DNA of 58,506 bases from Spirochaetales bacterium (lineage in GTDB: Bacteria; Spirochaetota; Spirochaetia; JAIPGG01). Of this stretch, positions 52,444 through 58,506 are shown in pieces. Below the pieces are notes generated by a model. That model had not been told where the DNA came from. It saw nothing but the letters and a program-made list of their open reading frames with translations, and did no database searches. The stretch's first letter is position 1. Every line of letters starts with the position of its first letter. The translations under genes were made by a program, and so were the position numbers. The stretch covers positions 1 through 58,506 of the forward strand of contig JAIPGG010000007.1 in assembly GCA_021736255.1 (NCBI GenBank), given 5' to 3'.

Positions 52444-53784
52444 CTAGGCCGTTTCATAACTCAAAGCTTCAAACTTTGTATACCGCGGCAGAAATGCAAG
52501 TTTCAAAGTACCGATTGGACCGTTTCGTTGTTTCCCTACAATAAGCTCTGTTTCGATCACGCTCGGTGAAGTTTCCTCATCGTCTTCTCCGCTTCGGTCT
52601 CGGTGAAGGAAGAGAACCACATCGGCATCCTGTTCAATCGATCCGGATTCACGTATATCCGCAAGAGTCGGACGCTTACCCTCGGTTTCCCGCCGAAGCT
52701 GAGAAAGAACAACAATAGGTATCTGGAGCTCCCTGGCAAGAGCCTTCAGAGAGCGGGAAGTCTCGGCTATTTGTTCATGCCTCGGTAGTTCCGTATTCTC
52801 TGCAGTCACGAGTGTAATATAATCGACGAAAATGATCTGGAGGTCTTCCTGTGCCTTCATCCGCCGCGCCTGAGCCCGTAAATCCAGGAGCTTCATGCTG
52901 GGGGTGTCATCGATAAAAAGCGGGGCTTCATAAATTCTTCCTGAGGCTTCCAAGATGCTTTGAAAATCCGATTGCTTGAGAAGACCTGTTCTGAGCCTAT
53001 TTGAATCGAGTCGAGCTTCCATGGAAAGGAGACGCTGCATAAGCGCCTGTTCGGACATCTCGAGGGTAAAGAAACCCACCGGGATACTCTGGCGAATTGC
53101 GATGTTTGCAGCCATTGTCAGGGCCAATGCTGTTTTACCGATCGACGGCCGGGCACCGAGAATCACCATCTCCGACTGCTGAAAACCACTAGTAAGTGCA
53201 TCGAGATCATCGAAACCCGCAGGGACCCCAGTATAGTTTTTCTTTGTTTGGTAAAGCTTTTCTATCGCCTCAATCGTGGCAGGAAGGATTTCCCGGGCGG
53301 CTCGATATCCTGCAGAGTGCTGTAAGTCGGTTACCTCGAAAATTCTGCGCTCAGCCTCTTCGATAAGTAGCCGGCTGTCCTTGGATTCATCGAAGGCATC
53401 GGCATTAATATCTTCGGCAATCTTGAGCATCCGCCGCCTGATACTGCTGCTCTGAACGATTTTTGCGTAAAACTCGACGTTGGCACTGGTTGGAACCTGA
53501 TCCACGAGGGACGCTACATAATCGGCTCCGCCAACATCAGAGAGATATCCCTGTGAGCTCAACTCATCGCTGATCGTCAGAAGATCTATCGCTTCACTAC
53601 GATCAAAAAGCTGAATTGCGGCGGAAAAAACCCTTCGGTGTGAGGTTTTATAGAAATCCTCCGCTCGCAAGTATTGCAGCACGGTGGTTATTGAATCGGA
53701 ATCCAATAGAACGGCGCCGAGGACGGCCCGCTCCGCCTCAATGTTGTGTGGTGGTATAATACCTTTCCGGCTCAGGCCGTCCAT
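52444..53784 (-). CDS. dnaB: Replicative DNA helicase DnaB
   Basis: DnaB unwinds DNA at the replication fork. The N-terminal domain begins IPPHNIEAERAVLGAVLLDS. The RecA-like domain has Walker A LGARPSIGKTALALTMAANI (GARPSIGKTA), Walker B LQIIFVDYITLV, and ESGSIEQDADVVLFLHRD. It is 446 residues with no intein. It follows rplI by 9 bases, as in many bacteria. Confidence 0.98.
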   Translation of the reverse strand: MDGLSRKGIIPPHNIEAERAVLGAVLLDSDSITTVLQYLRAEDFYKTSHRRVFSAAIQLFDRSEAIDLLTISDELSSQGYLSDVGGADYVASLVDQVPTSANVEFYAKIVQSSSIRRRMLKIAEDINADAFDESKDSRLLIEEAERRIFEVTDLQHSAGYRAAREILPATIEAIEKLYQTKKNYTGVPAGFDDLDALTSGFQQSEMVILGARPSIGKTALALTMAANIAIRQSIPVGFFTLEMSEQALMQRLLSMEARLDSNRLRTGLLKQSDFQSILEASGRIYEAPLFIDDTPSMKLLDLRAQARRMKAQEDLQIIFVDYITLVTAENTELPRHEQIAETSRSLKALARELQIPIVVLSQLRRETEGKRPTLADIRESGSIEQDADVVLFLHRDRSGEDDEETSPSVIETELIVGKQRNGPIGTLKLAFLPRYTKFEALSYETA

Positions 53785-53793
53785 AGCCGGTTT

Positions 53794-54417
53794 TTATTCC
53801 TCAGCTTTAGGATCTTCCGCTTCTTCCCCGGCATCCTCATCGGCAGACTCTTTCTCTATATCTTCCGGGACTTCTTCTTCAGATGTCTCTGTGGATTCTA
53901 TCGCCTCTTCGGCTTTTTCCGCTTGTTTAGCTTCTTCCGCCTGATTCGCCTCGGCTTTTCCATCCTGGGAAACGACATCGATCTCGAGCTTCGCCGTTTC
54001 TTCTCCATAAAGCTTAATCGTAACCGTATATTTTCCTATAGTCTTTATAGAGTGCTGTTTTAACTCAATCTTTTTCCGGTCGATACCGGTAATTCCACGT
54101 TTTTCGAGTTCCTCCATGATCATCGCACTGGTAACTGAACCAAAGAGTTTTCCTGTCTCGCCGGCAGGCATTTGAATCTGAATAGATTCGGCTTCTAGTT
54201 TTTCCCTCGTGGATAAAGCGGCCTTTCTCTTCTCTTCCTTTCTCGTTTCAATTGCTTCCCGACGCTGCTCGAATTGTTTTATATTCTGTGGTGTGTGCAA
54301 AACCGCCAATTTTTTCGGCAGAAGATAGTTTCGAGCATATCCATCAGCCACCATTTTTATATCACCCTCTTCTCCGAGGGAGGTGACATCCTGATTCAAA
54401 ATGATCTTCGTCGACAT
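53794..54417 (-). CDS. rplI: 50S ribosomal protein L9 with acidic tail
   Basis: The N-terminal L9 motif is KIILNQDVTSLGEEGDIKMV and then ADGYARNYLLPKKLA. The C-terminal L9 domain (about 65-150) is complete. After about residue 151 comes a 56-residue Glu/Ala/Asp-rich tail (EEAKQAEKAEEAIESTETSE and on), which makes 207 residues against about 148. It lies between the YybS-like gene and dnaB. Confidence 0.97.
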   Translation of the reverse strand: MSTKIILNQDVTSLGEEGDIKMVADGYARNYLLPKKLAVLHTPQNIKQFEQRREAIETRKEEKRKAALSTREKLEAESIQIQMPAGETGKLFGSVTSAMIMEELEKRGITGIDRKKIELKQHSIKTIGKYTVTIKLYGEETAKLEIDVVSQDGKAEANQAEEAKQAEKAEEAIESTETSEEEVPEDIEKESADEDAGEEAEDPKAEE

Positions 54418-54439
54418 ATTTCAGCTCCTTTATTTGATT

Positions 54440-55414
54440 CTATCTATTCCTGGTTCGATATTTAAACCATATATCTGATATCCCGAGTGCAGGCAACCCT
54501 ATCGAAAGTACAAGATTGAGCCCCGGTATCGCAAACAGGGAAACGATCAGCAAAACAGTCACCAGCATCCGGCTTTGAGGAGATAATTTCGATCTCCTCA
54601 AAAACCATATTAATATACCTAAACCCTGTACTCCATAGAGAAACAGGAAGATGATGCCGGCATTTATAAATGCAAAGCGAAGGCTTTGCAGCTGCATGGT
54701 TACGGTAAAGAAGATCCCCGTCCATGCAAAAATAAAGGGCCAGATCATCCGGTCATCCAGGAAAAAATCGGTAAGCCGTATTAAGCGGTTTTGGTTTCCC
54801 AGACTCCGCCTGGCGATCGCTGAACCAATCAACCAGTTTAAAACAAACATGACAAAGAACAGAAACAAAAAGGTACTTAGGACCATATTCTTGACGAACT
54901 CAACAGTACCGCCGACAGGCTCAGTACCCATCACCTCAAAAGCAGCAGTAACCTGCGCATTTACCGCCTGCTGCAAAAATACATTTCCGGAAGCCACAAG
55001 CCAAAGGGGTATGCTGATCAAACCGATGCCGGCAACAGTAATCAGCAGCCGGTGCAATTTCCGATCGATTCGCAGCACACGTCCCAGAGGTTTTTCTTCC
55101 AGCGCCTGCCAGCGCACATGAACAATGAGAACACTCAGCGCCATGAGCACCGGAATCATTAAATCCAGCACAATCAGGGCTCCGCGATCCGCCTCGGGCG
55201 GATATGTTCCCGTCTGTAAAGCCCGTATTATTCCTGTTGCCGTCAGGACGAGAGCAACCACCCATCCACCGCCCTGAATTCCCCGCCGTACAAGTACAAA
55301 ATGTATCGGCGCAAGAAACAAGAAAAAAAGCGGGCCGATATGGAGCAGGACCAGAGAGAGAAATGCCGCAATTGCAATCTCTCCCCAGAACCGCTTATCA
55401 GCCGGTATCTGCAT
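54440..55414 (-). CDS. YybS-like (DUF2232) multi-spanning membrane protein
   Basis: The 324 residues hold about eight transmembrane helices, beginning EIAIAAFLSLVLLHIGPLFF. The position between rpsR and rplI-dnaB is the same as for YybS/DUF2232 proteins of Firmicutes, and Treponema has a membrane protein in this place. The function of this family is not established. No transport motif is visible. It lies 11 bases after rpsR and 22 bases before rplI. Confidence 0.78.
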   Translation of the reverse strand: MQIPADKRFWGEIAIAAFLSLVLLHIGPLFFLFLAPIHFVLVRRGIQGGGWVVALVLTATGIIRALQTGTYPPEADRGALIVLDLMIPVLMALSVLIVHVRWQALEEKPLGRVLRIDRKLHRLLITVAGIGLISIPLWLVASGNVFLQQAVNAQVTAAFEVMGTEPVGGTVEFVKNMVLSTFLFLFFVMFVLNWLIGSAIARRSLGNQNRLIRLTDFFLDDRMIWPFIFAWTGIFFTVTMQLQSLRFAFINAGIIFLFLYGVQGLGILIWFLRRSKLSPQSRMLVTVLLIVSLFAIPGLNLVLSIGLPALGISDIWFKYRTRNR

Positions 55415-55425
55415 CGTAAAGCCGT

Positions 55426-55815
55426 TTATTCCTTACTAAAGGGCAACATGGCTAACGCCCGTGCCCGTTTAATTGCAGTAGAAATAGTACGCTGGTGTTT
55501 CGCACATGTCCCGGTAATCCGCCGGGGCAGTATTTTGCCGCGATCGGTTACAAACCGACGGAGCAAGTCTGCATCTTTGTAGTCAATCTTGAGATCCTGG
55601 GTGCAAAAACGGCAAACCTTCTTCTTGAAAAACGGTTTCGGCCGTCTGGGACGGCGGTCCCGGTAATCTCCTCCGCCACCGGACCGGTTGTCTCTCGCAT
55701 CCCGATTGTCCCTATCCTGGTAGCCACCACGATCAGGTCCGCTTCTTCTGGTATCAGGTCTGCTTTCCGATCTATCTTCCTGTGCCGGCTTATTTCTTTC
55801 TTCTGTATCACCCAT
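55426..55815 (-). CDS. rpsR: 30S ribosomal protein S18 with Arg/Gly/Asp-rich N-terminal extension
   Basis: The C-terminal 70 residues are S18: [39 protein letters not shown] and [20 protein letters not shown]. The first 60 residues are rich in Arg, Gly and Asp ([15 protein letters not shown] and so on) and are absent from most S18 proteins, which are about 75 residues. The tail is probably disordered and may bind RNA. It lies between ssb and the YybS-like gene. Confidence 0.95.
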   Translation of the reverse strand: MGDTEERNKPAQEDRSESRPDTRRSGPDRGGYQDRDNRDARDNRSGGGGDYRDRRPRRPKPFFKKKVCRFCTQDLKIDYKDADLLRRFVTDRGKILPRRITGTCAKHQRTISTAIKRARALAMLPFSKE

Positions 55816-55888
55816 AGTATCCTTCCTTGCAAATTCCTTTCATAACATTTCTTTCGCTTCTCTATCCATCGAACGAGTATCGTCGCAC

Positions 55889-56347
55889 TTAAAAAGGGAT
55901 ATCATCGTCGAAATCGCTGGATTGAGGCACGTCTTTCCCGCTCGGCGGCCCGCTCGGGGATTCCGCCTGTCCGGAGGTGTTTCCTCCTGTCGAACCTTGA
56001 GCGGATGAACCGCCTGTTCCGCCGCTAAGAAATTGAATATTATCGACAACCGTTTCTACCCGGCTGCGATTCTGCCCTTCGGAGTCCTGCCATCGATCCT
56101 GGCGCAACTGACCTTCAACCGCAACTCGAGTTCCCTTGCTTAAATAGCGGCTGACACCCTCGGCACGGCGTCCGAACATCACAAAGTCAAAGTAATTGAC
56201 CTCATCAATCCAGTCGTCGCCTTGCTTCCGTCTTCGGTTGTTTGCAATTGAAAATTTACAGATTGCTGTTCCGCCGGATGTGTATTTGAGTTCAGCATCG
56301 CGGGTTAGGTTCCCGATCAGAACAACGCGGTTTATATCGCTTGCCAT
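55889..56347 (-). CDS. ssb: Single-stranded DNA-binding protein
   Basis: The OB-fold starts SDINRVVLIGNLTRDAELKY and has GTAICKFSIANNRR and NYFDFVMFGRRAEGVSRYLS, then GTRVAVEGQLRQDRWQD. The C-terminal part is a Gly/Ser/Gln-rich linker ending in DFDDDIPF, the tip that recruits partner proteins. It is 152 residues. It lies between rpsF and rpsR as in many bacteria. Confidence 0.97.
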   Translation of the reverse strand: MASDINRVVLIGNLTRDAELKYTSGGTAICKFSIANNRRRKQGDDWIDEVNYFDFVMFGRRAEGVSRYLSKGTRVAVEGQLRQDRWQDSEGQNRSRVETVVDNIQFLSGGTGGSSAQGSTGGNTSGQAESPSGPPSGKDVPQSSDFDDDIPF

Positions 56348-56368
56348 ATCCGGATTCCTCTCTTCGTG

Positions 56369-56650
56369 TCAGGATTCTTTACGAACAAAGAGATGCTTCA
56401 ACAACTCCGGAACACGCTGAATGGTCTGATCTAAAGAGTTGACGAGTTCAGGGTCCAGCTCCAACTCATAGAGATGATAATGACCGCGTTCATTTCCCTT
56501 GAGTTCGTAGGCAAGTTGACGGTCGCCCCGATCTTCTTCCTTGACGATTGTTACATTTGATTCGCTGAGATGCTCCTTCAGGTTGGCTCTGCCCTTTTCG
56601 TAGGCTTCGCCGTCGGAGCGAAAAACAGTCATGAGTTCATAAGTCCGCAT
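56369..56650 (-). CDS. rpsF: 30S ribosomal protein S6
   Basis: The ATG at 56650 with AAGGAGG directly upstream gives 93 residues. An in-frame extension up to 56734 is noncoding leader. The sequence starts RTYELMTVFRSDGEAYEKGR and has VTIVKEEDRGDRQLAYELKG, the S6 signature, then GHYHLYELELDPELVNSLDQ. It is the first gene of the rpsF-ssb-rpsR-rplI-dnaB run. Confidence 0.96.
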   Translation of the reverse strand: MRTYELMTVFRSDGEAYEKGRANLKEHLSESNVTIVKEEDRGDRQLAYELKGNERGHYHLYELELDPELVNSLDQTIQRVPELLKHLFVRKES

Positions 56651-56662
56651 ATATTCCTCCTT

Positions 56663-56691
56663 GTGGACTAATGATCCACCTCTAGGTGGAT
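56663..56691 (-). promoter_or_regulatory. rpsF leader with alternative hairpins
   Basis: In the rpsF mRNA sense, ATCCACCT-AG-AGGTGGAT (56691-56674) is a near-perfect hairpin. Its right arm can instead pair with a third copy, GTGGA with TCCAC (56667-56663), just before the AAGGAGG. A CCTCT/AGAGG pairing is also possible. Leaders of rpsF that bind the S6:S18 complex are known in many phyla. I could not confirm the conserved features of that motif here. Confidence 0.45.
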
Positions 56692-56705
56692 AAAGAGGCT
56701 GAATC

Positions 56706-56734
56706 AAGCTATCATGAGGCGAAAACCCTGTCAA
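56706..56734 (-). promoter_or_regulatory. rpsF operon promoter
   Basis: On the minus strand, a perfect TTGACA (56734-56729), a 17-base spacer and TAGCTT (56711-56706) lie upstream of the hairpin leader, predicting a start near 56699. Confidence 0.5.
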
Positions 56735-56806
56735 GCCGCCGGAATATCAAGTACCGACCGGCCTTGGTCGACAATAAAAAAGAACTGATCCATCAGGGAG
56801 GCGTGA

Positions 56807-57232
56807 ATGGCCCAGAAAGTCCATTACGAAGAGGATATATTCTTCGTTCGCTTACTGCTTCGAACTCTTTCTCAATCAAACAGAATCGACTTTGATAAAG
56901 ACTTGTTCTCGGGGAAAATACTGGAAGACTTACTGTTTCTTCATAATACAACTGAGCGCCTCTACCACACTCTCATGGAAACCCCCCGCCTTGTCCGGCG
57001 TTCGGACTACCTCCGTCTCTTGCTCGGGGGTATGCGGGAATTACACAGTCTGCTCGAGAATGAAAACATGCAGGCAACCGTCTCCGAAGACCTGAAAGAC
57101 ACTCGTCTCAGACTGGCGGAAAACATCCAGGAACTCGAACGGTACATGCACGAACACGAACCATCGGAAACCGAGTCAGGCCTCATCTCTGAGGAAGAGA
57201 TCCGCGGACTCCTTGATTTTGATGCTTCTTGA
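56807..57232 (+). CDS. Helical hypothetical protein with a FliM-like C-terminal peptide
   Basis: The 141-residue protein is predicted to be helical throughout, with Leu-rich helices (FFVRLLLRTLSQSNRIDFDK; YLRLLLGGMRELHSLLENE). The last 16 residues read LISEEEIRGLLDFDAS, which closely matches the S..EI..LL pattern of the CheY-binding N-terminal peptide of FliM (LSQxEIDALL). GGGAGG lies five bases before the ATG. It diverges from rpsF and converges on the HAD gene with a 5-base gap. No family is recognised. Confidence 0.78.
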   Translation: MAQKVHYEEDIFFVRLLLRTLSQSNRIDFDKDLFSGKILEDLLFLHNTTERLYHTLMETPRLVRRSDYLRLLLGGMRELHSLLENENMQATVSEDLKDTRLRLAENIQELERYMHEHEPSETESGLISEEEIRGLLDFDAS

Positions 57233-57237
57233 TCTGA

Positions 57238-58011
57238 TCAAACAGACTGAATACCTGTTGCCTCTTCAATAATCCGGGAGAGATCCTCCACCCCGACAGC
57301 TTCAATACCATACAGTTGCGGCCATTCCGGTTTGATATACCCCCAATTCGGTAGAAGGCAACGTATTTCCTGCCCTGAAACACCCAGCAAGTGGCTTATC
57401 TGATCATCGATAAATACTGCCCGGACTGCCCCTTCCCGTTCAATCACCGAGTGAATGAAGCGGGCTTTCGGTATGTCGGCTGCAAAGAGAATCTTCTCCT
57501 GGTTCCATTCGATACCGTGAAACGAGAGAATCTTCATGATAAAATCCGGTCGTTTGGTCGAGAGAATAAACAACTGCTTGTTCGTATGATTACGCTGGAG
57601 GATCTCCCCTATCCCCGGGAAAAGGGGATTTAGATACAGCCACCGGCTGAAGTCTTGCTCTATCAGCGATTCCCTGGCTTTGTAGAAACGCTCGCGAATG
57701 TTCTGTCGTTCTTCTCCAATAAATTTCTCCATGATACGGTCAAAGGATTCCTGATCCGCTATTTTCATCCCCTCCTCGAGTACCCGAAACAGGGCCAGGT
57801 AATCCTCTCCGTTTCGAATATAGGGCCGATAGTAGTCAAACCTCCGCTTCCATTCCAGGGGCACCGAATCGGGAGGTGAATTATTCCAGCCGGCAGCACT
57901 CCGAAAACCATCATCTTCGAAATACGCCTTCCAGGCAGCAAGAAAACATTCGTGGACGGAGTCACAAATCACTCCGTCGAAATCCAGAAATATCAACATT
58001 TGTTCCCGCAT
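57238..58011 (-). CDS. HAD-superfamily hydrolase
   Basis: The HAD nucleophile motif is LIFLDFDGVICDSVHECFLA near the N-terminus. LFILSTKRPDF supplies motif II, and AVFIDDQISHLLGVSGQE gives the metal-binding acids of motif IV. A helical cap (about 35-130) lies between. The ATG at 58011 follows AAGGAG and gives 257 residues. Small phosphorylated metabolites are the likely substrates. It diverges from the glucokinase gene. Confidence 0.85.
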   Translation of the reverse strand: MREQMLIFLDFDGVICDSVHECFLAAWKAYFEDDGFRSAAGWNNSPPDSVPLEWKRRFDYYRPYIRNGEDYLALFRVLEEGMKIADQESFDRIMEKFIGEERQNIRERFYKARESLIEQDFSRWLYLNPLFPGIGEILQRNHTNKQLFILSTKRPDFIMKILSFHGIEWNQEKILFAADIPKARFIHSVIEREGAVRAVFIDDQISHLLGVSGQEIRCLLPNWGYIKPEWPQLYGIEAVGVEDLSRIIEEATGIQSV

Positions 58012-58019
58012 AATACTCC

Positions 58020-58049
58020 TTGTCCCAATAGGCTGCTTTCGCGTACTAT
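58020..58049 (+). promoter_or_regulatory. Possible glucokinase promoter
   Basis: TTGTCC (58020-58025), an 18-base spacer and TACTAT (58044-58049) lie between the divergent HAD and glucokinase genes. The match is moderate. Confidence 0.35.
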
Positions 58050-58079
58050 ACACCATAGAACAACCAAGAAGGAACAGTT

Positions 58080-58506
58080 ATGGCCGAAGCAGCTCTGAAA
58101 ACAGTCCTTGCAGTTGATGTAGGCGGTACCAACACTTCTCTTGATCTTGTTGATGTTTCCACTTCTGAATATCGAAAGATCTCGAGCCGAAAACTTTCGA
58201 GCCATTCGATTATCGAGTTTCCCGAAGCAGTGAAATCAACGCTCCAGGATATGCTTTCCCACTCCCCCGAGGCCCGTCCTCAAGCCGCATGCTTCAGCGT
58301 TGCAGGCCCCGTACAGGGTCGAAGTTGTAAACCGACGAATCTGCACTGGTTTGTTGATGCAGATCTACTCGAAACATCTCTCGGCTTTCCCTGCAGCATA
58401 ATAAACGACTTTTCGGCTATATGTTATGCGGTCCCCCTGATCGACCCAAACGATACAAATCTTCTTTTAACTATACCTCATACCGACGGAAGCTCAGGCA
58501 TTCGAG
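58080..58506 (+). CDS. glk: Glucokinase, N-terminal part (cut by the window end)
   Basis: An open frame starts at the ATG at 58080 (AAGGAAC upstream) and runs off the end, giving 142 residues. It has the ATP phosphate-binding DVGGTN near residue 13, then CFSVAGPV, TNLHWFVDADLL and IINDFSAICYAVPL, with the catalytic Asp in IINDF. This pattern is that of Glk-type glucokinase (PF02685), which phosphorylates glucose at C6. The C-terminal part is missing only because of the window edge. Confidence 0.9.
   Translation, partial: MAEAALKTVLAVDVGGTNTSLDLVDVSTSEYRKISSRKLSSHSIIEFPEAVKSTLQDMLSHSPEARPQAACFSVAGPVQGRSCKPTNLHWFVDADLLETSLGFPCSIINDFSAICYAVPLIDPNDTNLLLTIPHTDGSSGIR

Noticed and set aside
1-58506. 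CRISPR arrays, insertion sequences, prophage or integron parts
   Set aside because: No regularly spaced repeats, transposase, integrase or terminal inverted repeats were seen.

Overview
The window looks like a chromosomal segment of a spirochaete, most likely a free-living member of the Spirochaetaceae. This is inferred from gene content and order, not from a database search. The evidence is: an rpsB-tsf-frr-uppS-cdsA-rseP run with dxr nearby; an rpsF-ssb-rpsR-YybS-like-rplI-dnaB run; an ffh-rpsP-khpA-rimM-trmD-rplS run that continues into FliK-like and FlhB-like genes; a PUR-domain (BpuR-like) protein; a short SMC without a recognisable hinge; and many lipoproteins with relaxed lipoboxes. 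Genes are densely packed. Stop/start overlaps of the ATGA type are common, and several convergent gene pairs overlap at their 3' ends. I saw no convincing intrinsic terminator, CRISPR array, insertion sequence or prophage.

Layout. (1) 24-6913, minus strand: a long operon from a strong promoter before ffh through rpsP, khpA, rimM, trmD and rplS to FliK-like, FlhB-like, HD-GYP, YraN, a 47-residue protein and a zinc-ribbon protein. (2) 7066-11532, minus: smc, a small membrane-anchored protein and a Pro/Ala/Gln-rich TPR-like lipoprotein. (3) 11683-12457: rnhB converging on the PUR-domain gene. (4) 12575-24562, plus: eight overlapping genes for an unusual tripartite RND exporter (TPR protein, lipoprotein, TolC-like protein, lipoprotein adaptor, two Ig-like Big_5-type lipoproteins, two reduced RND subunits). 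(5) 24521-28546: a TPR lipoprotein, umuDC and an SRAP (HMCES/YedK) protein. (6) 28559-33749, minus: an ECHDC3-like hydratase, an exported alpha/beta hydrolase, a ClC protein, an esterase, an Hpt protein and a lipoprotein. (7) 33883-36898: an MmpL/HAE3-type RND exporter converging on a TetR regulator. (8) 37057-41399: a SorC regulator and E1alpha-E1beta-E2 of a 2-oxoacid dehydrogenase. (9) 41380-43839: dxr, tRNA-Arg(CCG), a DUF4321 protein and maf. (10) 43902-52028: rpsB to rseP, then a CpXC protein and a beta-propeller protein. (11) 52030-56650, minus: ComFB, dnaB, rplI, a YybS-like protein, rpsR, ssb and rpsF. (12) 56807-58506: a helical protein, a HAD hydrolase and the start of a glucokinase.

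The best candidate for an undescribed system is region 4. The two RND subunits are about 150-200 residues shorter than usual. The first has lost both transmembrane-4 aspartates of the proton relay and the second keeps only one. Both are translationally coupled to two multi-domain Ig-like lipoproteins that are not normal parts of an RND pump. Other points of interest are an E2 acyltransferase that has lost its catalytic His and Asp, a ClC protein without the gating Glu, a stand-alone FlhB C-terminal domain that starts just after where the NPTH cleavage site would be, and a umuD promoter that predicts a leaderless SOS transcript overlapped by an imperfect dyad.
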